Source: Chaetorhynchus papuensis (lineage: Eukaryota; Chordata; Aves; Passeriformes; Rhipiduridae). From it: 64,000 bases of DNA. Position numbers and translations under genes: made by a program. The stretch's first letter is position 1, and each line of letters starts with the position of its first letter. Positions 25,969 through 38,600 of the stretch are shown piece by piece. Below the pieces are notes generated by a model. That model saw nothing but the letters and a program-made list of their open reading frames with translations. It was not told the DNA's origin and did not search any database. The stretch covers positions 1,210,968 through 1,274,967 of the forward strand of contig VWYX01000119.1 of the NCBI GenBank assembly GCA_013396525.1, written 5' to 3'.

Positions 25969-28154
25969 GAACTGATCAGCACATCCATCATCTTCCAGTG
26001 AATGCCTTGATGTGCACTCTTGTTCTATCTAGTGGATTTGAAACCTATTGAAACGCCTTTTCCTAAACTTGGAATAACATTATTCTAACCCTGTGTTTAT
26101 ATCATTTTCATTATTATTTTTGGTGATGGCTATGATGAAGACGTCTGTTATTGTTCTGAAGAAGAATACCATGTGCTTATTCTGGCTTTCAGTTTTTGGA
26201 AAAATGCATTGAACTCCTCAAATGTTGTTTTTCCCTGGAGAAAAAACACTTTGCATATATAAATGACTTTGTTTCCTACTCCGGTTTATGGACAAAAGTT
26301 TTTATCTTTGAAAAGGACAACCAGAAGCCAAGAACAAAGTGTTATTTATGATTCATGTTCTGCCTCCCAGTTAACTCTCTGTGAACAAATATTTAACTGC
26401 AACGTAAGTGACTCCTGAGAAAGTGATCTGGGAGGTCTGTTATACCCTCTAATTTCATAACCCCTTGTGGACTGAAATCTCTGATTCTGGCCTCCGAAGT
26501 AAACCTGAAATTTCAAAAGCCACGGTCATATGTTCTTTTTCACCTTTAATGTTTCAGTAGTGCTTTTAGAGCACTCACTGGGAAACAGGGGGCATGGTTT
26601 CAACACTGTACTTCCTTCCTTGGTCTGAGGAGATTCACACTTTCCAAGAGACTGCAAAAACAGACAGCACCCCCACTCCTTTTAAAATGACTACTACTAT
26701 GCACAAAGAAATGCAAGAGCCTGAATTCAAAGGGCAAGAGAAGTCCTGATTCTCTGTCATAATGCATGGTTTCCCAAAAGTCATTTTTTGGCTACCACTG
26801 TTGGAAGAAGCTTTTTGTGTTTCCCCCAAGAATAAATTCAGGACTCTAAATATCATCACCTGAACATTACCACCATTTTTTCCCAAGCCCAGCTCTGTTT
26901 GCCTTACTGCATTCCCACCATTCAGCTACACAGCCCCATCACTCCTAAAGACCCCCAACCCGTAGATGAAAGCTCCATATATTGTCCTCTATGCTTTTCC
27001 TCCCCAAACTGGTTCTCCAAACACAATGTCCCAGCCATCTAAGGCACAGCCCTACCTCAACAGCAACCCCATTCCCCTCACCTACCCCAAATGGCATTTT
27101 TCCCATGGTCTTTTCAGAAATACATGTCCCAGACTAATTAATTTCCTGTAGGCACATGAAAAAAAACAGCAGGGGAGGTCTGGGAGCTGGAGACAGCTTC
27201 ACACATCAATAAGTTACTGGCCAGCCAGTGACAGGAGCAGCTGTGTGAAGGTTTTTACTCTGATTTGTAAAAGATCCTTGACACAGGCAAAACTAGCAAT
27301 TGTTGAGATTGTTTTTGCTTGGCTTACATGCAACCCAGTGTGGGAACATCTAGCCTACTGATTCAGGATTTCATCTGGCAAAGGGCAGGATTTTTTTCCA
27401 GTGCTTGATCCTTAGGTCATGTCTGCTTCTTATCCATCAGCTTTGTGTAAAATGCATACGCAGCCTTAGGCATGAAGTCCCTCCAAGCTGTTCCCTCCTG
27501 GCTAAGTGTTTAAAGTTCTTCTTCTCTGCAGAGAGCTTTGTTGTCCTGATTTAAGTCCTGTGAAAATCCGTGAGCTTTATTCGAGTACGCTCAGTAGCAC
27601 ATCAGAGCAAACGTCACAGTGAAGTTTGTGCTTGTAGCTAACAACTGCCTTGGAGTTACCGTTTGCTGCTCTGCTGTAATGCTCAGCATTCATATGCTAA
27701 TCCACTTGTGGAGGCTGCTGTGCCTGACTGTACGGCTTTATCCAATGACAGCAAAATTAATAGTTTGGTTTCTGCCAATTTGATGCAAGATGTCTAAAAT
27801 GAAAAGCAGAATATATATCACTGAAGAGAATTTTGGAGCATTGTTTATTTCTCTCCAAATACAATATTTTCATGTTTTTTTCTGCATTACCACTGATACC
27901 ATAGCAGTTTCTAATTTTTCACTCTGTAAAATAAAAGATTCTTCATAAAGACTGCAAATCAGATGTGTACATACATGTGTATACATATATTCTGATGCTG
28001 ATCTTTTCCCTGATGAATAGATCTGACCATGCCATCCATACACCAGTTGAAATATCATGAACTGAAAATAAATGGGATGGCTTGGGGTTTTAAATAAATC
28101 AGTTAATGCCAATCAGTATCACAGAGAGGGGAATGAGAACAATAATTTCTAGAT
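25969..28154. other. Intergenic region with a possible conserved non-coding block
   Basis: No coding sequence recognised. The part at about 27535-27790 looks unlike its surroundings: balanced composition, no repeat, and several homeodomain, POU and CCAAT-like words close together. This is described under findings. The rest shows nothing identifiable. Confidence 0.55.
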
Positions 28155-28953
28155 TAAAAGGCTCTGAAGAGGGAGCTGGACAGGCTGGATCAGTGGGCTG
28201 TGGCCAGTTCTGTGAGGTTTAACAAGGTCAAGTGCCAGGTCCTGCAACCCCTGGGGACAGAGTGGCTGGAAAGCTGCCCAGTGGAAAAGGACCTGGGGTT
28301 GCTGGTGTCAGTGGCTGAACATAAGCCAGAATGTGCTCAGGTGACCAAGAAGGCCAGTGGCATCGGGCCTGTATTAGCAACAGTGTGGCCAGCAGGACCA
28401 GGACAGTGATTGTCCCCCTGTACTGGGCATTGGTGAGGCCAAACCTCGACTCCTGCATTCAATTCTGGGCCCTACTTCAAGGAAGACATTGAGGTGCTGG
28501 AGCATGTCCAGAGAAGGGCAGTGGAGCTGATGAAGGGTCTGGAGCACAAGTCCTGTGAGGAGCAGCTGAGGGAGATGGGGGTGTTTAGCCTGGAGGCTAG
28601 GGGGAGACCTTATCACTCTTTAAAACCGCCTGAAGGGAGGTGGCAGCCAGGTGGGGACCAGTCTCTTCTCCAAAGGAACAAGTGACAGCATGAGAGGAAA
28701 TGATGTCAAAGTTGTGGCACTGGAGGTTTAGATTGGGTAGCAGGAAATCTTTCTTCACAAAAAGGGTTGACAAACATTAGAACAGGCTGCCCAGGAAAGC
28801 AGCAGAGTCACTATCCCTGGAAGTGTTCAAGAAAGGTGTGGATGTGACATGGTTTAGTGACGAACATGGCGATGCTCTTAGGTGGATGGCTGGACTTGAT
28901 AACCTTACCTTAAAGGTTTTTTCCAGCCTTAATGGTTCTATGAATCTATGATT
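28155..28953 (+). mobile_element. CR1 LINE, 0.8-kb 3' fragment
   Basis: It begins with the CR1 segment containing GAGGTTTAACAAGGTCAAGT (28216-28235), continues through the ORF2 C-terminus (LEHVQRRAVELMKGLEHKS is readable from 28497), and ends in TTCCAGCCTTAATGGTTCTA followed by TGAATCTATGATTC. Frameshifts and stops break ORF2. This is the longest CR1 copy in the window, and it lies about 1.2 kb upstream of the first C1QTNF7 coding exon in the same orientation. Confidence 0.93.
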
Positions 28954-30108
28954 CACTGTAAAAATAATATTGGCTGCATTTCACAGATATTTTTCTCAAT
29001 CACCCATTCTATTTCTTCTTTTTCTCCTCACAGAAACCAGGGAATTCTGATTTCCTTGAATGCTGTAAATTAGCTTTGAAGGAATGGACACCTCCAACAA
29101 AAAAACCCACACAAGTTTTCTGAGAAGACAGCAAAGGAACTAGAAAAAACAGCTTGACTTGTAGGTTCTCACCTGGTCCATGTCTGACTCTCTGCTAATG
29201 CAACACTAATTTAAGACACCTTTGTATATCAGGTACTGCAATTACTCAGCACATCACTGTTCATACAGTTACTTTTCTTAAGTATCCCAGTACGCAGTGA
29301 GACAGAGAAATCCAATTTCCATCCAATACAGTTTATGAAAACACCCAAATACCATATATATAAAAAATTTAAACAATTGCAAGATATTGCAACATAGTTC
29401 ATTATATATGACAGCCCAAGCCAGGCTTAAAAACCCAACCTGTTAGCAGCCCATTCACACTCCCCCATCCCCTGCAGGGCAGGGCAGCTGCCTGGTTCCA
29501 CCTGACCGATTAGGGTGAAGTGTTTATTTGTGCTGTTTCCAAGAGGCACTTAAAGCTGAAGCTCTCTAACTGCCAGCCTTTCTGCAGCTTCAGCAAGTTC
29601 CTGCTGCGGTTATTTAAACTGGAGATTCATTTGCCACCATAAGGGCAAATTTCAAAATGAAATGAAGGTGTAAGCTTTATCCTTACTATAGACACGTTCC
29701 TCTAGCACAGACTAACTCCCTCCAGCAAGAGGGCTTTTATCTATAGAGCTTATGTAGGGCCCAAAGACAAAATAAACTATGCAATCAAAGGTTTTTGCAT
29801 TGAAAAAATCCAGATCATTTTTTCACATGTCAACATTTGGCCCCAAAAAGGCTGATATTCACCAGTTAGACTATGTCAGTCTACAGCTCCTTACTTGAAA
29901 GACATACAGCAACATGAACAGTGCCCAGAAAAAGCTCTGACCTGACAGACTTCCCTCCTTCCCTCCTACATGGATTTTGGTAAAGCAGAAATTCCAGGTC
30001 GAGCTCTGCACCTCTATCTGTGCATAGTGCATCACAGTGTCACTTATTTGCATATTTAGAGCTATTTGCATGTGACTGGAGTGTCTTATTCACATTTTTT
30101 TTTTCCAG
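28954..30108. other. Upstream flank of C1QTNF7
   Basis: This is the sequence between the CR1 copy and the coding exon. No coding region. About 29450-29670 is GC-richer, contains a TTATTTAAA box, and ends in a splice-donor-like AAG|GTGTAAG at 29665-29672. It could hold an untranslated first exon, but that is only a possibility, because mammalian C1QTNF7 uses distant untranslated 5' exons. Confidence 0.4.
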
Positions 30109-32140
30109 ATCTGAGGATGTTTGTGTTGCTGTACATTACAAGTTTTGCCATCTATACAAGCGAACAACCTCTCCAAAGCCAGACCAAAGGAGAAAATTAC
30201 TACACCAGATACATCTGTAGCATCCCGGGTTTGCCAGGCCCTGCGGGCCCCCCTGGAGCCAGTGGATCCCCGGGGCCACATGGACGCATTGGTCTTCCAG
30301 GAAGAGATGGTAGAGATGGCAGGAAGGGAGAAAAAGGTGAAAAAGGGAGTGCAGGTATTGAATATTTGTGTAACCTAATACAGCAGTACAAAAAAGCAAG
30401 ACCCTTCATCATCACTGTTATACATACACATACATACATACATACATATATATACACACACATATATGATGAAAGTGTGTATGTGCCTGTGTGGCTTTAA
30501 GTGTGATGCATGTGTAAATATAGTGAGAGAAAGAAAGTATGCAGATATATTGCAGATATGTCTAATATGCAAATACTGATATCAGTATAAAGAAATGTAA
30601 ACGCACAACCTTCCTTCACACAGATGCTAAGAAAAAATTTGGGAAGAATGAAGCATCTGTGGCATCAAATAAATAGTCTCACCTGTGCCATTAGCCAGGC
30701 GTAAAAGATTAGCAGGTACTTAGGTATGCACTAAAAATGCTCTAATTTTGGAAATATTTAGTGCACAGGTATCACTACATAGGTAGCTGTGCTGCTGCCC
30801 TTCCCATCAGCAGTTCAGTCAGCAATAGACTGATTACATATAAAATTCTTTAATTCTTAATTCTTTAAATTAAGACACATGAAGAAAAGTAGGAATATAG
30901 AAACAAAGGACCTGAAGGCTGTGAAGCCTGGTCATTTGTTCCAACCTGGCATTCCTTTTGCAAACTTACTAGAAAATTTTGCAAGTTTTTCTAGAGTATT
31001 GTGAAATTCTGACCATGTTTTTCTTGTTTGTTCAGGCACACACAGTAGCCCACACAATCATTTACTGAGGTGATATGTGCAATGATTAACTAACTTAAAA
31101 TGTTTTTGAAGGTTTAAGAGGAAAGACTGGGCCATTAGGACCAGCTGGAGAGAAAGGAGACCAAGGTCAGTCTGGTAAAAAAGGACCTGGAGGATTGTCT
31201 GGTGCCAAAGGTGAAGTAGGTCCAGCTGGACCACCTGGACCTAAGGGAGATAAAGGAGACCGAGGAGAGCCAGGTGCACCAGGGGTCTGTAAGTGTGGAA
31301 AGATAGTGCTGAAATCTGCCTTTTCTGTTGGCATCACCACGAGCTACCCAGAGGAAAGATTACCAATTGTATTCAATAAAGTCCTCTTCAACGAGGGGGA
31401 GCATTACAACCCGTCCACAGGAAAGTTCATTTGTGCCATCCCAGGGATTTATTATTTTTCTTACGATATCACCTTGGCAAACAAGCATCTTGCGATCGGG
31501 CTGGTTCACAACGGCAAGTACCGCATCAAGACTTTCGATGCCAACACAGGCAACCACGATGTGGCGTCTGGATCCACAGTGATCTACCTTCAGCCAGAAG
31601 ACGAAGTGTGGCTTGAGATCTTCTACACTGATCAGAATGGTCTCTTTTCTGACCCAACGTGGGCAGACAGTTTGTTTTCCGGATTTCTCTTATATGTTGA
31701 TACAGATTACCTTGATGCTTTATCGGATGAAGATGAGCTCTGAGGCAGATGTCAAATGACATTCAAACTGGAGGCCCCAGCACAGGAATTTATTTATCTG
31801 TGTGGGGAACATAAAGTTGAAATGAAAAAAAATATCTGGGAGTTCATTCTTGTTTTGATTGGAACCAAATCTGAGCTTGTAAGGATGTTTCTAGAATCTA
31901 GGATGGATTTTTTTAATGAACAGCAGGGATATCAAAGTGAACTGTAATTAGCAAAAGACTGCATCACTTCAGGACTGACTCTACCCTAGAATTATGTTTA
32001 TAATACTATTTAAACAAATTTAAGGTACTGTACATTGGATTTTATATAAAATGTATTAAGTTGCAATTTAGAATGGATATTTTGTATATTACATTAAAGT
32101 AAAATTGAACAATAAACTGCAATATCATCTTTGGTCATTT
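30109..32140 (+). CDS. C1QTNF7: C1QTNF7 (CTRP7), complement C1q/TNF-related protein 7, complete coding region
   Basis: Secreted member of the CTRP (adiponectin-like) family, which forms trimers and higher oligomers through a collagen stalk and a C1q globe; mammalian members act as circulating or local metabolic signals. The coding sequence joins 30117-30354 and 31112-31743, 870 nt, 289 residues, the same length as I recall for human CTRP7. Residues 1-15 form a hydrophobic signal peptide. Cys34 precedes an unbroken Gly-X-Y collagen stretch from Gly38 to Gly137 (34 glycines in register). Cys139 and Cys141 follow. The C1q domain covers about 146-281 and contains FICAIPGIYYFSYDI and the terminal SGFLLY strand. 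The tail is acidic and ends in EDEL. The start ATG lies 8 bases inside the exon after a long pyrimidine tract and AG. Untranslated 5' exons were not identified. Identification is essentially certain from near-identity to the mammalian C1q domain. Confidence 0.97.
30117..30354 (+). CDS. C1QTNF7: C1QTNF7 coding exon 1
   Basis: Encodes the signal peptide (MFVLLYITSFAIYTS), a short linker with Cys34, and the first part of the collagen stalk up to residue 79 and one base of codon 80. The exon itself begins at 30109 after the acceptor (T)nCCAG. It ends in GCAG|GTATTG, leaving one base of a glycine codon (phase 1), which is completed by the next exon. Confidence 0.96.
30420..30470. repeat. CATA/TATA/CA microsatellite in the C1QTNF7 intron
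   Basis: Runs of ACATACATACAT, TATATATA and ACACACAC occur within about 50 bases of the 757-base intron, about 65 bases after the splice donor. Probably length-variable between individuals. Confidence 0.85.
31112..31743 (+). CDS. C1QTNF7: C1QTNF7 coding exon 2 (terminal)
   Basis: Follows the acceptor TTTTTGAAG. It completes the split glycine codon, then encodes the rest of the Gly-X-Y stalk (to Gly137), the VCKC cysteine pair, the whole C1q domain and the acidic tail, ending at TGA 31741-31743. Having the C1q head in one exon with part of the collagen stalk is typical of CTRP genes. The stalk segment KKGPGGLSGAKG is the main part that differs from the mammalian protein; the C1q head is nearly invariant. 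Confidence 0.97.
31744..32140 (+). other. C1QTNF7: C1QTNF7 3' UTR
   Basis: AT-rich sequence directly after the stop codon leading to two poly(A) signals, ATTAAA at 32092 and AATAAA at 32111, followed by a T/G-rich stretch (TTTGGTCATTTT). The cleavage site is therefore expected near 32130-32140. A longer 3' UTR using a later signal (AATAAA at 35257) cannot be excluded. Confidence 0.75.
32092..32116 (+). terminator. C1QTNF7: Tandem poly(A) signals of C1QTNF7
   Basis: ATTAAA (32092-32097) and AATAAA (32111-32116) lie 19 bases apart, about 350-370 bases after the stop codon, with a GT-rich element downstream. Confidence 0.75.
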
Positions 32141-32591
32141 TAATACAGGCAATACATTAAAAACAGATAAAATATTGGATTTTTTGAAGGAGAGGAATAA
32201 AATAGAAATGACTGCTTTAGGATGCCACTGCACAGGTCACAAGGACACTCCCTTCTGGTATTTACACCAAGAAATAGCATTCATACCTAACCAACCTCTC
32301 AATAACTACATGAGGATTTGTACTAGCTGAGGGCAGCCATACAAGACTAGTACAAAGCTAACAAACATATAAAGAAATTAAAAACTGGAATATCTGAAAA
32401 CTTGGTTACAGACATTCAGTATTCAATGCGGGTATTTTCAGTGTAATTCCAAGTCTCTCTGCTATTCTTTCAAAACCATGTACTATCTTTATAAGAAATG
32501 TGGAAAAAAGTATAAACTTTTTGCTGGAGAAAATTGTGGATGCCAAAAAATGACAGGACAGTAATCACTAATAAGAGTAAATTATATGAAA

Positions 32592-32658
32592 CATCATTAA
32601 AGCAGAAGTTATATTTCAATATAACTTCATCATTAAAGCAGAAGTTATATTTCAATAT
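32592..32658 (+). repeat. Tandem duplication, 36-bp period
   Basis: A 31-base unit beginning CATCATTAAAGCAGAAGTTA occurs at 32592-32622 and again, identical, at 32628-32658 with 5 bases between. Perfect identity suggests a recent duplication. It lies about 450 bases after the likely end of C1QTNF7. Confidence 0.95.
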
Positions 32659-35600
32659 GACCAAATGCAATGAAATAAATGTAAGTCACACACAAGATGA
32701 AAACCTGCATTCAGGAAATCAATGAACTTGGAAAAGGTACATGGGACCTCATGGATCATCAGCTAAATAGGAGTAATTAAAGTAGGCTATTGCCCTTTGG
32801 ATGTATGATAAATGGAATTAAAAGTAGACATGAATAGTAGTTACTTAGGAAGCTACTATTTCTGTCAGTGTTTCAAAAACTTACTCAGAAGTTGCAAAAA
32901 AATGTTTATACTTCTATTCATGGGGATTACACAATAGATGTAACAAGGTCAATTTACTTTTCTTGTCAATGAGGTTAAGAGGTGATTTAATCACCGTCTG
33001 CACCCATCTGGAGATAAAATATCTGGTGGTACCTGGCACTTCCCTATATCAGATAGGAGAACAGCAAGATCCATTGGTGAGAAACTGTATCAATCCCCAC
33101 TGGAAATCAGGAAACCATTTTATCAGTGGCAGCAACCAATCATTGCAAAAATATCTAGGAACATCATGAGTTCTCCAGCATTCAACACCAGTCAAGACTG
33201 GCAATATCTCACTGGGTCCTCTTACTTTCCAAGAATTTACAGTCTTTTATTCATTCCAGATTTATACAGACCTGCTGTTTCTAACAGTTACTCAGATAAT
33301 GTTAAATGTTAGTGGTTTGTGCTGCACAACTCTTGAACCCACTTTAGTTAAGACTAAGGCAGAGGGAGATTTCTAGGGTTTTTTTCTGTGTATTTGACTG
33401 AATTAAGAAAGTTGCAACCAGACAAAATGACACAAAACCGCTGCTGAGGCTGCAGAACCAGCCCGACGGTTGTGTATGGAACATTGGCCTGTGCACTCTG
33501 TATCCGTGCCCTCATCTCCCACATCAGCATGCACGGCTTTGAGTACATGACTGCTGCTTTATGCAGTGAACAGGTGCAAAGCCCTGACCACAAATCAAAC
33601 CGGCAATGCTTGCAGAACCATTTTTTATTTGACAGTGAGAGATGTCTGATAGAAGACAAAAGTAGATTATTTTTCTAACCAGACATCTAATTTATTAGTG
33701 TCGTACAAGGGCTGCTTTCTGTGAAAAATATGGAGGAGAACACTTAGAGATTCAGTTTATCACCCTGCTGTACAATCATTTATACATCTGCAAATTAAGG
33801 ACAATATGAGTGCAAAATGCAGTCCAATCATCATTTATAATTATGATTGATGCCAATTCTTCACAGCCATCAGTGCCTGTCTGAGGCACAAAGACCATCA
33901 GCATTGCTCAGTGCTGCCTGCACTGAATTCCACAGGACAGAAGAGAGGATCACACTGAGCCCGTGACTTCCAGGAAGCATAATTCAACAGATGCAGGACT
34001 GGACCCAGAATATGTATCGTGCAGCAAAAGAAACTAATAGAAGTTTTTAATTAGATTATTATGTTTGAAAATATGGAAATAGGTTTATGATCTCTGAATC
34101 AGTATAAAGTTTACATTAGGAGTAACAAGTCAGTCTTGGCAGAATTAGAAAATCTGATAAACCCAACCTTAAGGAAAGAGTATGACTGATTTTCTTCAGA
34201 CTCTACAGAAATGTATTTGGTAGTTATAATACATCTGGAAATTTTCAGACAAAACTAATTTTCCTCAATGAAACAGAGAAAATATACAGCTTTATAGTGA
34301 AATATTCCTGGTTGCACTCCTAACTGTAAGCAAACTGCTCCCATGTATTAATCTGTAGAAATGAATCCAATATAAAAGAGATATTTTAACCACACCTATG
34401 TTGAAAATGACACCATGGGAACAAGTAAACCAAGAGTTATTGCCTTCTTTTTCTTAGCAATCTTAGACTTATGTTTGTACAATGACAGAGAAGTAACTTT
34501 AGCTTCCCGAAGTTTTCCCATTTGGAATCTATACTTTTTTGAATGGTTTAATATTTTGGCATGAAGAGTTAAAAGTAAGTCATTCTGTTGAATTATTTCT
34601 ATAGGTTTTGGCAAGAATAATACTTCTGCTACACATATGGACAACATATGTATACAAGTACCATGTGTCCCTGCCCTCATTAAGGGTCTCAAGACATTAT
34701 CTTTAAGTAAATCATTGCTATTGCTAGTATATTACTTGAAAATAGATCAACTTTGATGACATGATATTGCATTTGGGATATTTATCTGTCTAAATTTGAA
34801 TTTATATGGAAAATACCTTGGGCTGATGTTTTCCCACAATTCACACCAGTACAGGGGGAGGTCTGGTTTGTTTCAAAACACTGCAGGATAACAAAGAGCG
34901 AAATCTCTTCATGATCAAATTTGAAATTAATCAATGATTTCTACACAATATATTGGTCATTCTACACATGCCATAATGCCATATAAAATACAGCATCCAG
35001 ATGAAATTAGTCATCTAGACTTTGCCTACAGTTCACAGAGAGAAATGTGTCATCAGAAGAAACTCCCGGGAGGAAACATGTCTTTATGCAGCACCAACTC
35101 CTGAGCTTCCTGATCGAGGCTGCAAGAACTCATACAAACCTCAAACCACCAGGACACCTTCAAACAATATTAAGGACATCAGTGTTACTGAGATTTCTAA
35201 GTAAAAGTATATATATATTTACTTGGGATATATGTATGTGAAGACAAGCAAGTAAAAATAAAGTTATTTGAAACAAAACAGCTCTCCACAGTCTTCTACT
35301 CTTTCAGACTTTCTTTATACTTGGTAGAGTGACACTAAGGAAAAAATTAGTCACAGCTTCCATTGCTGAATATTTTTAACCTAGATAATAATTAAACATT
35401 TATCTACATTTTCAAATTTTTATGAGTATATTACATTGAATAAATACTCTCACTTTCTTGACTACTGGTATTCATGTTCACATGGTTAGGCTGTTATACA
35501 ATTGTTTTGAGCAATAAGTCCTCTTATGTCCTTTTACAACATTGAGACAATACAGAGGAAATAATTACTAATGGACATCAGTAGTGACAACATTACATTC

Positions 35601-38600
35601 TTCAAATATTTTTAAATTTACCTAATTTACCATTTATGTACTTATAGAATAAGCAAAAATATACAAAACAGGAAGCAACTTACTTCATTTCCTACCAAGT
35701 ATGTCACATTAGTTGTTGCAGTTCATTTAATACTCTATTTACCTTCTACAGGTCACCCTCTAGGTTCTGTTCATATTCATTCACTACGATATTTACTGAA
35801 TAAATTAGTTTTCACTGACTGGCTTATTTATTGATTTATTTATCCATTGGTAGGTAATTCATACTCAGAATAATTATTCTAATGCTGTACTAAGCAGTTT
35901 GGTCAGCAGGAACTTCAGTTTTATGTGGAAATGGGGATTGCTTTGTATATGTCTTCCAGTAGCTGATGAGTCCCATCCACGAAATAGTACATGAAAGTAA
36001 ACAGGAAAAATACAGAGTTGAGAAAGGAATATACCATTATCTTTACCAATGATTCATGCCTTCAAGAAGCAATTTATTCCTCTCAGTATAAACTATCTAG
36101 ACTTCAGCTCAGAGAGCATTTAGAGGTCGTGTACATTTTCCTGTAACTCCTTAGGTCAACACTCCCAACTGAGGTTATGTAAGTATTTCTGAATTTCAGA
36201 GGTATGATTCTTCATCACATTCAAAGTAGAAATTTCAAAAATACTATCATGAAATTCTCAGTCACTGATATTTGTTTTTTTCCTAGCTGCATACATCAGA
36301 TCAATTCATGAAAGTTGCTACCTAATGGAAAAGAAAAATTAATTAGACATAATATACACATATCTTTTAATAACAAATATTCACAAAGAGAAAGTTGTCT
36401 TGGATTATTTGGCATTTGGCTTATATTCCTCAATTCTGAGTATAATTTTGGTACAATTTTGGCAGCTACCTGCTGGAAGAGGCGTAAGGAGATTTTTCCT
36501 CTCTGCAGATTGTTCTTGTAGCAGCAGATATTAGTATAAAATTTCTCTTACCTGACTTTAGTCTCTATAAAAGTTCATTGTGTAGGCTAAATTAGTTGTT
36601 GGCTCTCCTGTCGTCAGTGCAAAGAAATAGGTGGGGTAAATCTCTGTTTGGATCAGCCTGTATTAGAGACTTTTATTAAGAAAGAAAGAATCAGGAAGTA
36701 CCCGTGTCTTCATATTACCTGTATCTAAGTTACTAACTTACGTTAGCCTTTAGCTTTGAGATGGCAAAAGTTAAATAAGATGTCTGCTCTTCAAGAACAA
36801 TCTGCTAAGTGGAAAAATTGGCATAATTTAATTTGGTAATTTATATGTCTCAAAATTAGAGAAAAGATGTGGATTGATGAGAAAAGAGAAGTACCCTGAT
36901 AACAATGGAAGTGACCTCTGGGCTGATCTTCCATAAAGTATTGCTCAAGTTCCTCCAGGGACAACCTCAACTGAAGTAACTTGGCCGGTCTCCAGAAAAT
37001 TTTACAACATATTAAGATGTTGTAAAGATGGGCTGGCCATCCTCTCATGCCTCCAAATTCAATACACTTAAGTATATATAAAATATTGAATTTTTTGAGG
37101 GTACTTAAATAAATCCTGGAGTCATTCTACTTACACTAAAGTAATAAATAATAAATTTGTTTCTTTTCAACTTTAAACCACCTGTCTTAAATTCTAAATC
37201 CAATACAAAATGTAAGGCAGAATTTGTAAAATCATCTCTGTGGCAGAATAACCTTGTTTATGCCATCTTAACAAAAGGACAAAAAATACTGAATTCATGA
37301 AACATATAAATGAACAATGGTTCTCAGTGGGCTCTAAAGTGATTTTTTTGCAAGAAGAACGTGGGATTTCCAGAAATGAGTGAATCGCATGAAGGAAATG
37401 TACCAGCAGTGATTTTTCTTTCACTACTTACAATGAAGTGTTATCTCTAGGCTCAGAAGAAAGTGAAAAGGACTTAAAACTTTTGAGCTGAACAACAATC
37501 TCTTTCATTATCTGAAAACTTGCCTACCACTGATGCTGACTTCCCTTCCACGCACTACCTGCGTTCATGCACATTTTGTCAGATGTTCTGACATGTGAAC
37601 ACAGACTTCCAAACTGCATGTGACAAATTACGGGATTTATGATTTCTGTCATGTTGGGGTCAGGTGCAAACAGTTTAAAAATAATTAGGATGAGCAGAGT
37701 TTTTTCTTTCTCGTTTGTAACCTCCCTGAAACTGGGATCACTGGAGAGTTGCACATAGTACCTAAACCCTATTCTAAGAACACAGCAACACGTACTCTTA
37801 TTCTGTAAATGCTGCACGTGGCTTATAACATCTGCCGTTTCCCTTCTGTTGATTTTACAAATTTTGTCTTTGATTCTAGGCAGGCAATAAGAAGTGTATA
37901 TGGCAAAGCAAACCTAATATTATCCTCAAAGCCTGAGAAAGAACTCCATTGTTCATTGTGCCCTGTTGAGTTTTAAACTGTTTTAACTCTGAACTAGGGG
38001 CCTATGATGCCACTGCCCGCTCCTGGGGCATCTGGCATCAAGGGCACTATAAGCTGCCATCTACTCTGCCTGTTCTAAGAGCCAGCCTTGGTCATCATTG
38101 AGAAAACAGCGATTAATTGCCACGTGTGTCACATCTAGCAGAGCAGAGCAGCTCACACCATCTTATGTGGATGGCTAAGTCTGCTGCCCAGTGTAATCAA
38201 TGGCATTGGGCTGGCCTTTGTTTTTATAATGCTGACCAAGATAAATGAGTTGTTCTCCACCCCTGGAAACATATGTGTTTTGAATTCTGTGTGTCTCCTG
38301 TGAGCAGAGTCAGTGTACTAACATGTGTTTTTAAGCAGCTTTCCATCCTGTTAAGCAAAGCTTCCTCACTGCTCCTTTAGTGTCTCATAGTAATGTTCCT
38401 TACATAAATGCTGTTCATATTTGTCCATTATTTAAACTGTTTGTTCAACTGTTTCTGATACTGGAGTATATTTTTGGGACACAGACTTATTAGCAAAACA
38501 AGATGTTAAGCCTGAGTTCTTGCCAAAATGTTGTATGAAGTTTCACCCACTGGATCATTTCCACAGTCCCACATGCAGTGATTCTTAGCAGATAATAGAG

